The notes under the pieces are model-generated. The model was given only the letters and a program-made list of their open reading frames with translations, searched no databases and was not told the DNA's origin. 64,000 nt of DNA from Pseudomonas nitroreducens (GTDB lineage: Bacteria; Pseudomonadota; Gammaproteobacteria; Pseudomonadales; Pseudomonadaceae), in the NCBI RefSeq assembly GCF_014204515.1, contig NZ_JACHLI010000016.1:1-64000 (forward strand), in the 5' to 3' direction. A program made the position numbers and the translations under genes. Positions 42,779 through 51,315 of this stretch are shown piece after piece. Numbering within the stretch: the first letter of the stretch is position 1; every line of letters starts with the position of its first letter.

Positions 42779-44056
42779 ATGACCCAACTGCGCCGGGTCG
42801 CCATCGTCGGCGGCAACCGTATTCCCTTCGCCCGCTCCAATACCGTGTACGCCACGGCGAGCAACCAGGAGATGCTGACCTCCGCGCTGGACGGCCTGAT
42901 CGAGCGCTACAAGCTGCACGGCGAGCGCCTGGGCGAGGTGGTCGCCGGCGCGGTGCTCAAGCATTCGCGCGACTTCAACCTGACCCGTGAATGCGTGCTG
43001 GGCACCCGCCTGGCGCCGGAAACCCCAGCCTATGACATCCAGCAGGCCTGCGGCACCGGCCTGGAAGCGGCGATCCTGGTGGCCAACAAGATCGCCCTCG
43101 GGCAGATCGACTGCGGCATCGCCGGCGGCGTGGACACCACTTCCGATGCGCCCATCGGCGTCAACGAAGGGCTGCGCAAGATCCTCCTGGAGGCCAACCG
43201 CGGCAAGTCCAACGGCGAGAAGCTCAAAAGCCTGCTGAAAATCCGCCCGCGCCACCTGATGCCGCATATCCCGAAGAACGGCGAGCCGCGTACCGGTCTG
43301 TCGATGGGCGAGCATTGCGAGCTGATGGCGCAGACCTGGGCCATCCCGCGCGACGAGCAGGACAAGCTGGCCTACGAGAGCCACCACAAGCTGGCCGCTG
43401 CCTATGACCAAGGCTGGCAGAACGACCTGATGACGCCGTTCCGCGGCCTGGTACGCGACCAGAACCTGCGCCCGGACATCAACCTGGAGAAAATCGGCAC
43501 CCTCAAACCGGTGTTCGAGAAGGGCCCGCGCGGCACGCTGACGGCGGCCAACTCCACGCCGCTGACCGATGGCGCCTCGGTGGTGCTGCTGGCCAGCGAG
43601 GAGTGGGCGAAGGAGCGTGGCCTGCCGATCCTCGCCTACTTCAAGGATGGCGAAGCGGCGGCGGTGGATTTCGTCGGCGGTCACGAAGGGCTGCTGATGG
43701 CGCCGGTCTACGCGGTGCCGCGCCTGCTGGCGCGTAATGGCCTGACCCTGCAGGACTTCGATTTCTACGAGATCCACGAAGCCTTCGCCGCCCAGGTGCT
43801 GTGCACCCTCAAGGCCTGGGAAGACGCCGAGTACTGCAAGGAGCGCCTGGGCCTGGACGCGCCGCTGGGCTCCATCGACCGCAGCAAGCTCAACGTCAAG
43901 GGCAGCTCGCTGGCCGCCGGCCACCCGTTCGCCGCCACCGGCGGGCGCATCGTCGCCAACCTGGCCAAGCTGCTGGACGCCGCCGGCAAGGGGCGCGGGC
44001 TGATCTCGATCTGCGCGGCCGGCGGCCAGGGTGTGACCGCGATCATCGAACGGTAA
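42779..44056 (+). CDS. Acetyl-CoA C-acyltransferase (thiolase, FadI-like)
   Basis: The 425-residue thiolase has the acyl-binding Cys91 in DIQQACGTGLEA, the EIHEAFAAQ histidine motif, GHPFAATGG and the second catalytic Cys412 in CAAGGQG. It cleaves or condenses 3-ketoacyl-CoA. Length and order match FadI-type enzymes. TAGGAG precedes the ATG. The partner beta-oxidation subunit FadJ is absent here; the divergent FabG-like reductase suggests a biosynthetic or special acyl role. Confidence 0.88.
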   Translation: MTQLRRVAIVGGNRIPFARSNTVYATASNQEMLTSALDGLIERYKLHGERLGEVVAGAVLKHSRDFNLTRECVLGTRLAPETPAYDIQQACGTGLEAAILVANKIALGQIDCGIAGGVDTTSDAPIGVNEGLRKILLEANRGKSNGEKLKSLLKIRPRHLMPHIPKNGEPRTGLSMGEHCELMAQTWAIPRDEQDKLAYESHHKLAAAYDQGWQNDLMTPFRGLVRDQNLRPDINLEKIGTLKPVFEKGPRGTLTAANSTPLTDGASVVLLASEEWAKERGLPILAYFKDGEAAAVDFVGGHEGLLMAPVYAVPRLLARNGLTLQDFDFYEIHEAFAAQVLCTLKAWEDAEYCKERLGLDAPLGSIDRSKLNVKGSSLAAGHPFAATGGRIVANLAKLLDAAGKGRGLISICAAGGQGVTAIIER

Positions 44057-44114
44057 TCCAATACAACGGGGCGGCCCTCTTCGCCGCCCCGCGATGTAGC
44101 AACTCCGTGACTTC

Positions 44115-44148
44115 AGGCGGCCCCGCGCGAGCGGTGCCGCCTTTTTTT
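44115..44148 (+). terminator. Intrinsic terminator of the thiolase gene
   Basis: Arms aggcggc and gccgcct close a GC-rich stem followed by seven T residues. Confidence 0.85.
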
Positions 44149-44166
44149 ATCCGCCGGGAAGGGCCT

Positions 44167-44253
44167 GTAGGAGCGAGCTTGCTCGCGAACACCGGCCAAC
44201 GCAGAAGCTCGGGCGGTTCGCGAGCAAGAACTGGGCGTCTCCCTCACTCCTAC
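44167..44253. repeat. REP pair, one short and one long arm
   Basis: A standard REP gtaggagcgagcttgctcgc is followed, inverted, by the long version ggttcgcgagcaagaactgg...ctcactcctac. Same composite layout as at 3191 and 51074. Confidence 0.85.
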
Positions 44254-44291
44254 AAGACGCAGACGGACGCCGGACTCACCTTTGGGAAAAC

Positions 44292-44366
44292 GTAGGGCGG
44301 ATAACCTGGAACAGGTTATCCGCCGATACGGGCCGGCGGATAACGCTGGCGCGTTATGCGCCCTAC
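44292..44366. repeat. GGCGGATAAC double-hairpin repeat, copy 3
   Basis: 75 bases from gtagggcggataacctgg to gttatgcgccctac, with two stems (ggataacctggaacaggttatcc; ggataacgctggcgcgttatgc). Lies just before the Lrp gene stop. Confidence 0.88.
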
Positions 44367-44412
44367 GGTTTGGGTTCGGGCCGGGGCTGCAATTTCCTTC
44401 TAGAACCTGGCG

Positions 44413-44859
44413 TCAACCGCCCTGCAACATGGCTGGGTGCACACGTCGCGAGAAGGGCGTGGAGAGCAGCAGTGAGGTCTTGCTGGTACCGAACTGGGCG
44501 AGGCGGTCGATCAGCTCTTCCAGTTCCTGGGTACAGCTCACCGCCACCTTGAGCATCACGCAGGCCTCGCCGGTGATGCGGTAGCAGTCGATGATCTGCG
44601 GAATCTCCAGCAGCGGGTCGAGCATGCTTTTGCTGCGGTGATCGTTCAGACGCATCTCGATCAGGCACTGGATGGAGCGCCCCATCTTCGACAGGTCGAC
44701 GCTGGCGTGGTAACCGGTGATCACCCCGTCGGCCTCCAGGCGCGCCACGCGGTCGGCCACGGCGGGCGGTGAAAGGTTGATCCGCCGGGCCAGCTCCGCG
44801 AAGGACAGGCGGCCGTCTTCCAGCAGCGCAGCCAGCAGGGCGCGGTCGTACTTGTCCAT
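44413..44859 (-). CDS. Lrp/AsnC-family transcriptional regulator
   Basis: The 148-residue protein has an N-terminal winged helix (DRALLAALLEDGRLSFAELARRINLSPPAVADRV, residues 4-37) and a RAM effector domain (ALIEMRLN-like region to the end, with GEACVMLKVAVSC). It is divergent from the YedA-like exporter gene, so it probably controls that gene in response to an amino acid. GAGGTG precedes the ATG at 44859 with the better spacing than the ATG at 44868. Confidence 0.9.
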   Translation of the reverse strand: MDKYDRALLAALLEDGRLSFAELARRINLSPPAVADRVARLEADGVITGYHASVDLSKMGRSIQCLIEMRLNDHRSKSMLDPLLEIPQIIDCYRITGEACVMLKVAVSCTQELEELIDRLAQFGTSKTSLLLSTPFSRRVHPAMLQGG

Positions 44860-45020
44860 GGCATTCACCTCGGTTCGGCTCGAAACAGATTCAACGGAGG
44901 GAGGCCGAAAAATCCATCGATTGAAAAGTGTTACGCCTGTATTGGCGTTGTCTGTGTCTTATCGACGCAGATTCGCCTGCATAAAATGAATCGCCCCGCC
45001 TGCCTTGTCGAGCCCCACCC

Positions 45021-45935
45021 ATGACCACGACGACTACGATGCCCAGCCTGCCCAGAGCCCGCGTCTCACTGACCCTGATCGCCGCCTTCTTCGCCCTCTA
45101 CTTCATCTGGGGCTCGACCTACCTGGTGATCCGCATCGGCGTCGAATCCTGGCCGCCGATGCTGATGGCCGGTATCCGCTTCATCATCGCCGGGGCGATC
45201 CTGTTCGCCTGGATGCTCTGGCGCGGCGCGCCGCTGCCGAGCCTCAAACAGTGCCTGTCGGCGGGCGCCATCGGCATCCTCCTGCTCAGTTGCGGCAATG
45301 GCGGGGTGACGGTGGCCGAGCACTGGGGCGTGGCCTCGGGCGTGGCGGCGCTGGCGGTAGCGACCGTGCCGCTGTTCACCCTGGTGTTCGGGCGCTTCTT
45401 CGGCAATACCACCAACGCACTGGAATGGGCCGGCATCGCCCTGGGCCTGTTCGGCATCGTGCTGCTCAACCTGGGCTCGAACCTGCAGGGCAGCCCGGCG
45501 GGTGCGGCCCTGATTATTTTCGCGGCTGCGACCTGGGCCTTCGGCTCGGTGTGGAGCCGGCGCCTGGACCTGCCGGCCGGCGCCATGGCCAGCGCGGTGG
45601 AGATGCTGGTGGGCGGCGGTGTGCTGTTGCTGGGCAGCCTGCTCAGCGGCGAGCGTCTGGAGCAGATGCCCAGCGCCGCCGGCTGGGGCGCGCTGGCGTA
45701 CCTGGTGGTGTTCGGCTCGATCATCGCCTTCAGCGCCTACATGTACCTGCTGGCCAACGTGCGCCCGGCAGCGGCCACCAGCTACGCCTACGTCAACCCG
45801 GCGGTGGCGGTGATGCTCGGCGTGGTGTTCGCCGGCGAGCACATCGGCCTCGCGGAGTCCCTGGCGATGGCGGTGATCATCAGCGCCGTGGTGTTGATCG
45901 GCCTGCCGCAGTGGCGGCGCAAGGAAGCCGCCTGA
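45021..45935 (+). CDS. EamA/DMT-family exporter, YedA-like
   Basis: The 304-residue protein has ten membrane segments in two EamA repeats; FALYFIWGSTYLVIRIGVESWPP near residue 22 is typical of YedA/RhaT-type members. It likely exports amino acids or other metabolites. It is divergent from the Lrp-type regulator, a common arrangement for amino acid exporters. Confidence 0.88.
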   Translation: MTTTTTMPSLPRARVSLTLIAAFFALYFIWGSTYLVIRIGVESWPPMLMAGIRFIIAGAILFAWMLWRGAPLPSLKQCLSAGAIGILLLSCGNGGVTVAEHWGVASGVAALAVATVPLFTLVFGRFFGNTTNALEWAGIALGLFGIVLLNLGSNLQGSPAGAALIIFAAATWAFGSVWSRRLDLPAGAMASAVEMLVGGGVLLLGSLLSGERLEQMPSAAGWGALAYLVVFGSIIAFSAYMYLLANVRPAAATSYAYVNPAVAVMLGVVFAGEHIGLAESLAMAVIISAVVLIGLPQWRRKEAA

Positions 45936-45999
45936 GTCGCGGCATGAGCTAAGCCCGAAAGGTTATTTCGCGCGCCTCGCCCGATTCGCTAGGGTATGC

Positions 46000-46023
46000 A
46001 ACGGCTTCCATTCGGAAGCCGTT
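46000..46023. terminator. Hairpin terminator after the exporter gene
   Basis: Ten-base arms aacggcttcc and ggaagccgtt around a four-base loop, followed by CTTCC. It is about 65 bases beyond the exporter stop. Confidence 0.65.
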
Positions 46024-46096
46024 CTTCCATTCCCTTTCAGTACACCCGCGCGCTATACGCCCAGGCCACTGATCCACCCTTCGATCCGAGGTGTGC

Positions 46097-46999
46097 ATGA
46101 GCCTGGTGGTGCCGCTTTCCGCTGTTTCCCAACTGCATCCCATCCAGCGCTGGAGTGATGCCTTGCGCGCGTCCAGCCTGCTGACCCTGTCGGTGCCGCG
46201 CGAGTACGGCGGTCGTGGCGCCGGCTGGGACGAGGTACTGCAGACCCTGCGCGACCTTTCCGAACGCGACGGCACCCTGGCGCGGCTGTTCGCCCTGCAT
46301 CACCTGCAACTGGCCAGCGTACTGCTGTTGGGCAGCGCCGAGCAGCGCGAGCGCCTGCTGCCCGTCAGCGTCGTACGCGAATGGCTGTGGGGCGAGGCGG
46401 TGGATCACCAGGAAAGCCGCCTGCTGGCGCGCGAGCATCGGCGCGGCGGTTTCCTGCTGCAGGGCGGCCGCCACGACTGCTTCGGCGCCGAGGCGGTGGA
46501 CTGGCTGCTGATCTCGGCGCGCCATCCGCAGAGCGAGGGCCTGCTGATCGCCGCGCTGCCGGCTGATCGTGAAGGGCTGGACCATTTCGAACCCAACGGC
46601 GGCGGCCTGCTGCGTTGTCACGAAGTGCGCCTGCATCCCGAGGACATCCTGTTGCCGCCCGGCCTGCCGTGGACGCCCCGTGCACAGTTGCGCGGCAGTC
46701 TCGCTGGCCTGCTGCAGGCGAACATCGCCCTGGGCCTGGCTGTGCAAGCCTTCGAGAACCTGCCGGCGCGGGCCGCGGCAGGGGAGTTGCAGCGGCTGCT
46801 GGCGCTGGGGCTGCGGCTGTCCGAACAGTCGGCGGTGGCGTTCGAGTCGGCCCAGGCGGCGGGCAACGGCCTGAGCTTCAGCCGCAGCGCGGCGCTGGCA
46901 ACATTGGTGGCGGAAACCGCCGCGGTGGCGCAACAGGCAGTGCAGGTCGGCTTGCGCCAGGAGGGCACTCGCGCCCGGGTAGTCGCCGGAGCCACCTGA
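46097..46999 (+). CDS. Acyl-CoA-dehydrogenase-like protein, shortened
   Basis: The 300-residue protein resembles acyl-CoA dehydrogenase/SfnB-type flavin monooxygenases (LTLSVPREYGGRGAGWDEVLQTLRDLSERDGTLA; QANIALGLAVQAFE) but is about 100 residues shorter than full-length members and lacks their last helices. Its position before tauABCD suggests a sulfur-acquisition role, by analogy with SfnB. GAGGTGTGC precedes the ATG at 46097; an in-frame GTG at 46091 is less likely. FAD binding cannot be confirmed. Confidence 0.72.
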   Translation: MSLVVPLSAVSQLHPIQRWSDALRASSLLTLSVPREYGGRGAGWDEVLQTLRDLSERDGTLARLFALHHLQLASVLLLGSAEQRERLLPVSVVREWLWGEAVDHQESRLLAREHRRGGFLLQGGRHDCFGAEAVDWLLISARHPQSEGLLIAALPADREGLDHFEPNGGGLLRCHEVRLHPEDILLPPGLPWTPRAQLRGSLAGLLQANIALGLAVQAFENLPARAAAGELQRLLALGLRLSEQSAVAFESAQAAGNGLSFSRSAALATLVAETAAVAQQAVQVGLRQEGTRARVVAGAT

Positions 47000-47216
47000 G
47001 GCGCCGTATCACGGGGCCTGTAGCGCCATCGAGACAAGCGCTGGCGCTCATAAGTTAAGAACTAAAAATTATTTATTCGAAGTTTTTTATATCGGTAATC
47101 TAGCTCTACCGGACCACCGGACACGATTTCAATCCAAGGTTTCAACCATCGAATCCCGTCCCGTGGTCCGTCCCCTCTGTGAGGCCGGCACCGCCGTCAC
47201 CTTCAGAGGAAAGACC
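47000..47216 (+). promoter_or_regulatory. AT-rich control region of tauABCD
   Basis: A strikingly AT-rich stretch (aagttaagaactaaaaatta... tttttatatcgg) breaks the GC-rich background at about 47053-47100. Sulfonate operons in Pseudomonas are controlled by CysB-type LysR regulators that bind such regions; no exact site was assigned. Confidence 0.45.
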
Positions 47217-48236
47217 ATGAACAAACCTCGTTTCGTACGCCGTGCCGTGGCCGGCGTCGTTGTTGCGGCTGCCCTGTTCTCCCAGAGCGCCGCGTTCGCC
47301 GATATCGTCCTGGGCTACCAGACCGGCATCGACCCGACCAAGGTTCCGCAAGCCGATGGCACCTATGAAAAGGTCATCGGCGAGAAGCTCGACTGGCGCC
47401 GCTTCAACAGCGGCCCGGAAGTGGTCGCCGCCATCGCCTCGGGCGACGTGCAGCTGGGCAACCTCGGTTCCAGCCCGCTGGCCGCCGCCACCTCGCGCGG
47501 CCTGCCGATCGTCGCCTTCATCGTCTCCGCGCAGATCAACGCCGCCGAGGCCCTGGTGGTGCGCAACGGCAGCAAGATCGAGAAGCCCGAAGACCTGATC
47601 GGCAAGACCATCGCCACGCCCTTCGTCTCCACCTCGCACTACAGCCTGCTGGGCGCGCTCAAGCACTGGAAGATCGACCCGACGAAGGTGAAGATCGTCA
47701 ACCTCAACCCCACCGAGATCGCCGCCGCCTGGCGCCGTGGCGACATCGATGGCGCCTTCGTCTGGTCGCCCGCCCTGGGCGAGATCAAGAAGTCCGGCAA
47801 GGTGCTGACCGACGCCGCCGAAGTCGGCCAGTGGGGCGCACCGACCTTCGAGGTCTGGGTGGCCCGCAAGGACTTCGCCGAGAAGCACCCGGAAATCATC
47901 GCCAAGTTCGCCCGCGTGAGCCTGGATTCCTTCGCCGACTACAACGCCCACAAGGCGCAGTGGACCGCCGATTCCGAGCAGGTGAAGAAGATCGCCAGGC
48001 TGACCGGCGCCGATCCGCAGGACGTGCCCGAGCTGCTGGCCGGCTCGGCCTTCCCCGAGTCCCAGGCGCAGCTGTCGTCCGCGCTGCTGGGCGGCGGCAC
48101 CGCCAAGGACATCGCTGGCACCGCCGAATTCCTGAAAGAGCAGAAGCGCGTGCCTTCGGTGCTCAAGGACTACTCGCCCTACGTCAGCGCTGAATACGTG
48201 CGCCAGGCGGAGAGCGTGCAGGTCGGACAGCGCTGA
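47217..48236 (+). CDS. tauA: Taurine/sulfonate ABC transporter substrate-binding protein
   Basis: The 339-residue periplasmic protein has a signal peptide (first 26 residues) and TauA-like regions FADIVLGYQTGIDPTKVPQA, GDVQLGNLGSSPLAAATSRG and SAALLGGG. It delivers taurine or related sulfonates to TauBC. AGAGGAAAG lies before the ATG. It is followed by tauB after a repeat-containing gap of 201 bases. Confidence 0.92.
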   Translation: MNKPRFVRRAVAGVVVAAALFSQSAAFADIVLGYQTGIDPTKVPQADGTYEKVIGEKLDWRRFNSGPEVVAAIASGDVQLGNLGSSPLAAATSRGLPIVAFIVSAQINAAEALVVRNGSKIEKPEDLIGKTIATPFVSTSHYSLLGALKHWKIDPTKVKIVNLNPTEIAAAWRRGDIDGAFVWSPALGEIKKSGKVLTDAAEVGQWGAPTFEVWVARKDFAEKHPEIIAKFARVSLDSFADYNAHKAQWTADSEQVKKIARLTGADPQDVPELLAGSAFPESQAQLSSALLGGGTAKDIAGTAEFLKEQKRVPSVLKDYSPYVSAEYVRQAESVQVGQR

Positions 48237-48254
48237 TTCCTGAAACTCCTTCGC

Positions 48255-48392
48255 GGGGCACCCTCTCCCCCGCCCTCTCCCTGAAGGGAGAGGGAGCTGA
48301 CCGTGCCGGCTGACGTCAGGGTTTCAACCTGCACCGAACGGTCCCCTCTCCCTTCGGAGCGGGGCGCGCAGCCAGGGTTAGGGAGAGGGTAG
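48255..48392. repeat. CCCTCTCCC-type intergenic repeat in the tauA-tauB gap
   Basis: Palindromic ccctctccctgaagggagaggg, then accgtgccggctgacgtcag and a second CCCTCTCCC. It separates tauA from tauB and may form stems that lower tauBC expression relative to the binding protein. Confidence 0.75.
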
Positions 48393-48437
48393 ACACCGCA
48401 CTGAAACATCCCTTTCTCACCCTACGGAGGGCAGAAC

Positions 48438-49241
48438 ATGAGCCGTCTGACGGCCGAGGCGGTCAGCCTCACTTTCCAGCAGCGCGGACGCGAGCGCGTC
48501 GTGCTGCAGGACCTCACTCTCAGCCTGGCCAAGGGCGAGTCCCTGGTGGTGCTCGGCCCCTCGGGCTGCGGCAAGTCCAGCCTGCTCAACGTGCTGGCGG
48601 GCTTCCAGGCGCCGGACAGCGGTCGCGTGCAGATCGACGGCCGCACCCTCAGCGGGCCCGGCGGCGAACGCGGCGTGGTGTTCCAGGATGACGCGCTGAT
48701 GCCCTGGCTGAGCGCGCTGGACAACGTCGCCCTGGGCCTGCGCATCCGTGGCGTTGGTGCTGCCGAGCGCAATGCCCGCGCCCATGAAGTCCTCAAGCTG
48801 GTGGGCCTGGGCGAGCATGCGGACTACCGCATCTCGCAGCTCTCCGGTGGCCAGCGGCAACGCCTGGGTTTGGCCCGCGCGCTGGCGGTGGAGCCGGATT
48901 TCCTGCTGCTCGACGAACCCTTCGGCGCCCTCGACGCGCTGACCCGCGAGCGCATGCAGGTGCTGACCCTCGACCTGTGGCGCAAGACCGGCAAGGGCCT
49001 GTTCCTGATCACCCACAGCGTCGATGAAGCGCTGTTCCTCGCCACCGACCTGGTGGTGATGGACGGCCCGCCGGCGCGCATCGTCAAGCGCCTGCCGCTG
49101 GACTTCGCGCGCCGCTACGCCGCTGGCGAGCCGGTGCGCTCGATCAAGTCCGACCCGGAATTCGCGCGCCTGCGCCAACTGCTGCTGGATCTTTTTTTGG
49201 AAGAGACGCTGGAAGAACCGGAGGCCGAACATGCCCACTGA
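48438..49241 (+). CDS. tauB: Taurine ABC transporter ATP-binding protein
   Basis: The 267-residue ATPase has Walker A GPSGCGKSS, signature LSGGQRQRLGLARAL, Walker B LLLDEPFGALD and the H-loop LITHSVDEALFLA, in the nitrate/sulfonate/taurine subfamily. GGAGGG precedes the ATG. Its end overlaps tauC by 11 bases. Confidence 0.94.
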   Translation: MSRLTAEAVSLTFQQRGRERVVLQDLTLSLAKGESLVVLGPSGCGKSSLLNVLAGFQAPDSGRVQIDGRTLSGPGGERGVVFQDDALMPWLSALDNVALGLRIRGVGAAERNARAHEVLKLVGLGEHADYRISQLSGGQRQRLGLARALAVEPDFLLLDEPFGALDALTRERMQVLTLDLWRKTGKGLFLITHSVDEALFLATDLVVMDGPPARIVKRLPLDFARRYAAGEPVRSIKSDPEFARLRQLLLDLFLEETLEEPEAEHAH

Positions 49242-50049
49242 TACCCTAGCCGGCAAACTCCCGGCCGCCGCGCCGACTGCCCGCAGCGTGCCGCGCGATT
49301 ACCGCCGCTGGGCGGCTGCCGGCAGCGTCGGCTCTATTTTCGTGCTCTGGTGGCTGGCCACGCACCTGGGCTGGGTCGACACGCTGTTCCTGCCCACGCC
49401 GGAGCAACTGGTGGAGGCGTTCCAGCGCCTGCTCGCCGAAGGCTACGTGGATGCCTCGCTGTGGCAGCACATCGGCACTAGCCTGTTGCGCGTGCTGCTG
49501 GCGCTGGGCGCGGCGGTACTCACGGCGATTCCGCTGGGCATCCTGATGGGCCTCAACCCGCTGGTGGGTGCGGCTTTCGATCCGCTGGTGGAGTTCTACC
49601 GGCCGGTGCCGCCGCTGGCCTACCTGCCGCTGATCGTCATCTGGTTCGGCATCGGCGAGCTGTCCAAGGTGCTGCTGATCTACCTCGCGCTGTTCGCACC
49701 GCTGCTGATCGCCACCGCCGCCGGCGTGCGCCGCGTGGACAAGTCGCGTATCCAGGCCGTGCGCTGCCTGGGCGCCAGCCGCCTGCAGGTGGTGCGCCAC
49801 GTGATCCTGCCCAGCGCGTTGCCGGATGTCCTCACCGGCCTGCGCATCGCCCTGGGCGTGGGCTGGTCGACCCTGGTCGCCGCCGAGCTGATCGCCGCCA
49901 ACCGCGGCCTGGGCTTCATGGTGCAGTCCGCCGCGCAATTCCTCGCCACCGACGTGGTGGTGCTGGGAATCCTGCTGATCGCCGCCATTGCACTGAGCTT
50001 CGAGCTGGGCCTGCGCTGGCTGCAGAAGCGCTTCGCTTCCTGGGAATAA
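49231..50049 (+). CDS. tauC: Taurine ABC transporter permease
   Basis: The 272-residue permease has six membrane segments and the cytoplasmic EAA loop in LGASRLQVVRHVILPSALPDVLTGLRIALG. It is coupled to tauB, with a GGAG site inside the end of that gene. It forms the membrane channel of the importer. Confidence 0.93.
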   Translation: MPTDTLAGKLPAAAPTARSVPRDYRRWAAAGSVGSIFVLWWLATHLGWVDTLFLPTPEQLVEAFQRLLAEGYVDASLWQHIGTSLLRVLLALGAAVLTAIPLGILMGLNPLVGAAFDPLVEFYRPVPPLAYLPLIVIWFGIGELSKVLLIYLALFAPLLIATAAGVRRVDKSRIQAVRCLGASRLQVVRHVILPSALPDVLTGLRIALGVGWSTLVAAELIAANRGLGFMVQSAAQFLATDVVVLGILLIAAIALSFELGLRWLQKRFASWE

Positions 50050-50134
50050 CAAACCGATTCGACGCCCTCGCCACGCAGGCGAGGGGCAGGGGAGAGCACG
50101 CCTCTTCCCGTGAACCTCACGAGAGAACACGAAC

Positions 50135-50971
50135 ATGACCACCCTGAACATCGAACCCCTCAGCCCGGCCCTGGGCGCCATCGTTTCCGGCGTGCGCCTG
50201 GCCGATCCGCTGGACGACGCGGCGCAGCGCCAGATCGAGCAGGCCCTGCTCGATCACCAGGTGCTGTTCTTCCGCGACCAGCCGCTGACGCCGACCCAGC
50301 AGGCGAACTTCGCCGCGCGCTTCGGCGACCTGCACATCCACCCGATCTACCCCAGCTCGCCGGAGCAGCGCGAAGTCATCGTCCTCGACACCGCCGTCAC
50401 CGACGTGCGCGACAACGCCATCTGGCACACCGACGTGACCTTCCTGGAAACCCCGGCGCTGGGCGCCGTACTGGCTGCCAAGCAGTTGCCGCCGCACGGT
50501 GGCGATACCCTGTGGGCCAGCGGCATCGCGGCCTTCGAGGCATTGTCGAAGCCGCTGCAGCAATTGCTCGACGGCCTCACCGCGACCCACGACATCAGCA
50601 AGTCCTTCCCCCAGGAGCGCTTCGGCGCCAGCGACGCCGATCTCGCGCGCCTGGAAGAGGCGCGCCGGAAGAACCCGCCGCGCAGTCACCCGGTGATCCG
50701 CACTCACCCGGTCACCGGGCGCAAGGCGCTGTTCGTCAGCGACGGCTTCACCACCCGCATCAACGAGCTGGAGCCGGTGGAAAGCCGTGCCATCCTCGAC
50801 CTGCTGTTCGCCCACTTCGCCCGCCCGGAGTTCACCCTGCGCTGGCGCTGGAAGGAAAACGACGTGGCCTTCTGGGACAACCGCGTGACCCAGCACTACG
50901 CGGTGGACGACTACCGGCCGCAGCGCCGGGTGATGCACCGGGCGACCATCCTGGGCGATAAGCCCTTCTGA
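50135..50971 (+). CDS. tauD: Taurine dioxygenase (Fe(II)/2-oxoglutarate)
   Basis: The 278-residue enzyme converts taurine and 2-oxoglutarate to aminoacetaldehyde, sulfite and succinate. The iron ligands are His98 and Asp100 in WHTDVTF and His254 in TQHYAVDDY; a TWR-type arginine pair follows. Length matches E. coli TauD. It ends the tau operon and releases sulfite for sulfur assimilation. Confidence 0.94.
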   Translation: MTTLNIEPLSPALGAIVSGVRLADPLDDAAQRQIEQALLDHQVLFFRDQPLTPTQQANFAARFGDLHIHPIYPSSPEQREVIVLDTAVTDVRDNAIWHTDVTFLETPALGAVLAAKQLPPHGGDTLWASGIAAFEALSKPLQQLLDGLTATHDISKSFPQERFGASDADLARLEEARRKNPPRSHPVIRTHPVTGRKALFVSDGFTTRINELEPVESRAILDLLFAHFARPEFTLRWRWKENDVAFWDNRVTQHYAVDDYRPQRRVMHRATILGDKPF

Positions 50972-50986
50972 CGGCTTTTCGCGCTG

Positions 50987-51056
50987 GTAGGGCGAATAAC
51001 CCGGAACGGGTTATCCGCCGCAACGGCGGATAACGCCGTAGGCGTTATGCGCCCTA
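50987..51056. repeat. GGCGGATAAC double-hairpin repeat, copy 4
   Basis: 70 bases from gtagggcgaataacccgg to gttatgcgccctac, with two hairpins, immediately after tauD. Likely transcript end element. Confidence 0.88.
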
Positions 51057-51073
51057 CGCCCTGACCGTTTTTT

Positions 51074-51165
51074 GTAGGACCGAGGGGGACGCCCAGTCCT
51101 TGCTCGCGAACCGCATCACTCCGAACCCATCGGGGCGTCCGTTCGCGAGCAAGCTCGCTCCTGCA
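51074..51165. repeat. REP pair, one long and one short arm
   Basis: Long arm gtaggaccgagggggacgcc followed by inverted short arm cgttcgcgagcaagctcgct. Third copy of the composite also found at 3191 and 44167. The rest of the gap before the OPT gene shows nothing else. Confidence 0.85.
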
Positions 51166-51315
51166 GGTCCTGCTTTGCCTGGGATTTTCCCGTCATCCCC
51201 GTGACTTGCGGCAACGAAGCCGCACGGCAGACCGCATTCGTCGCCATTCTGGGTCGCGGCGGATGGCGCACTGTCCTACGCTTTGGCAGTTTCGCTTCAT
51301 AAAGAGATTGCCTAC

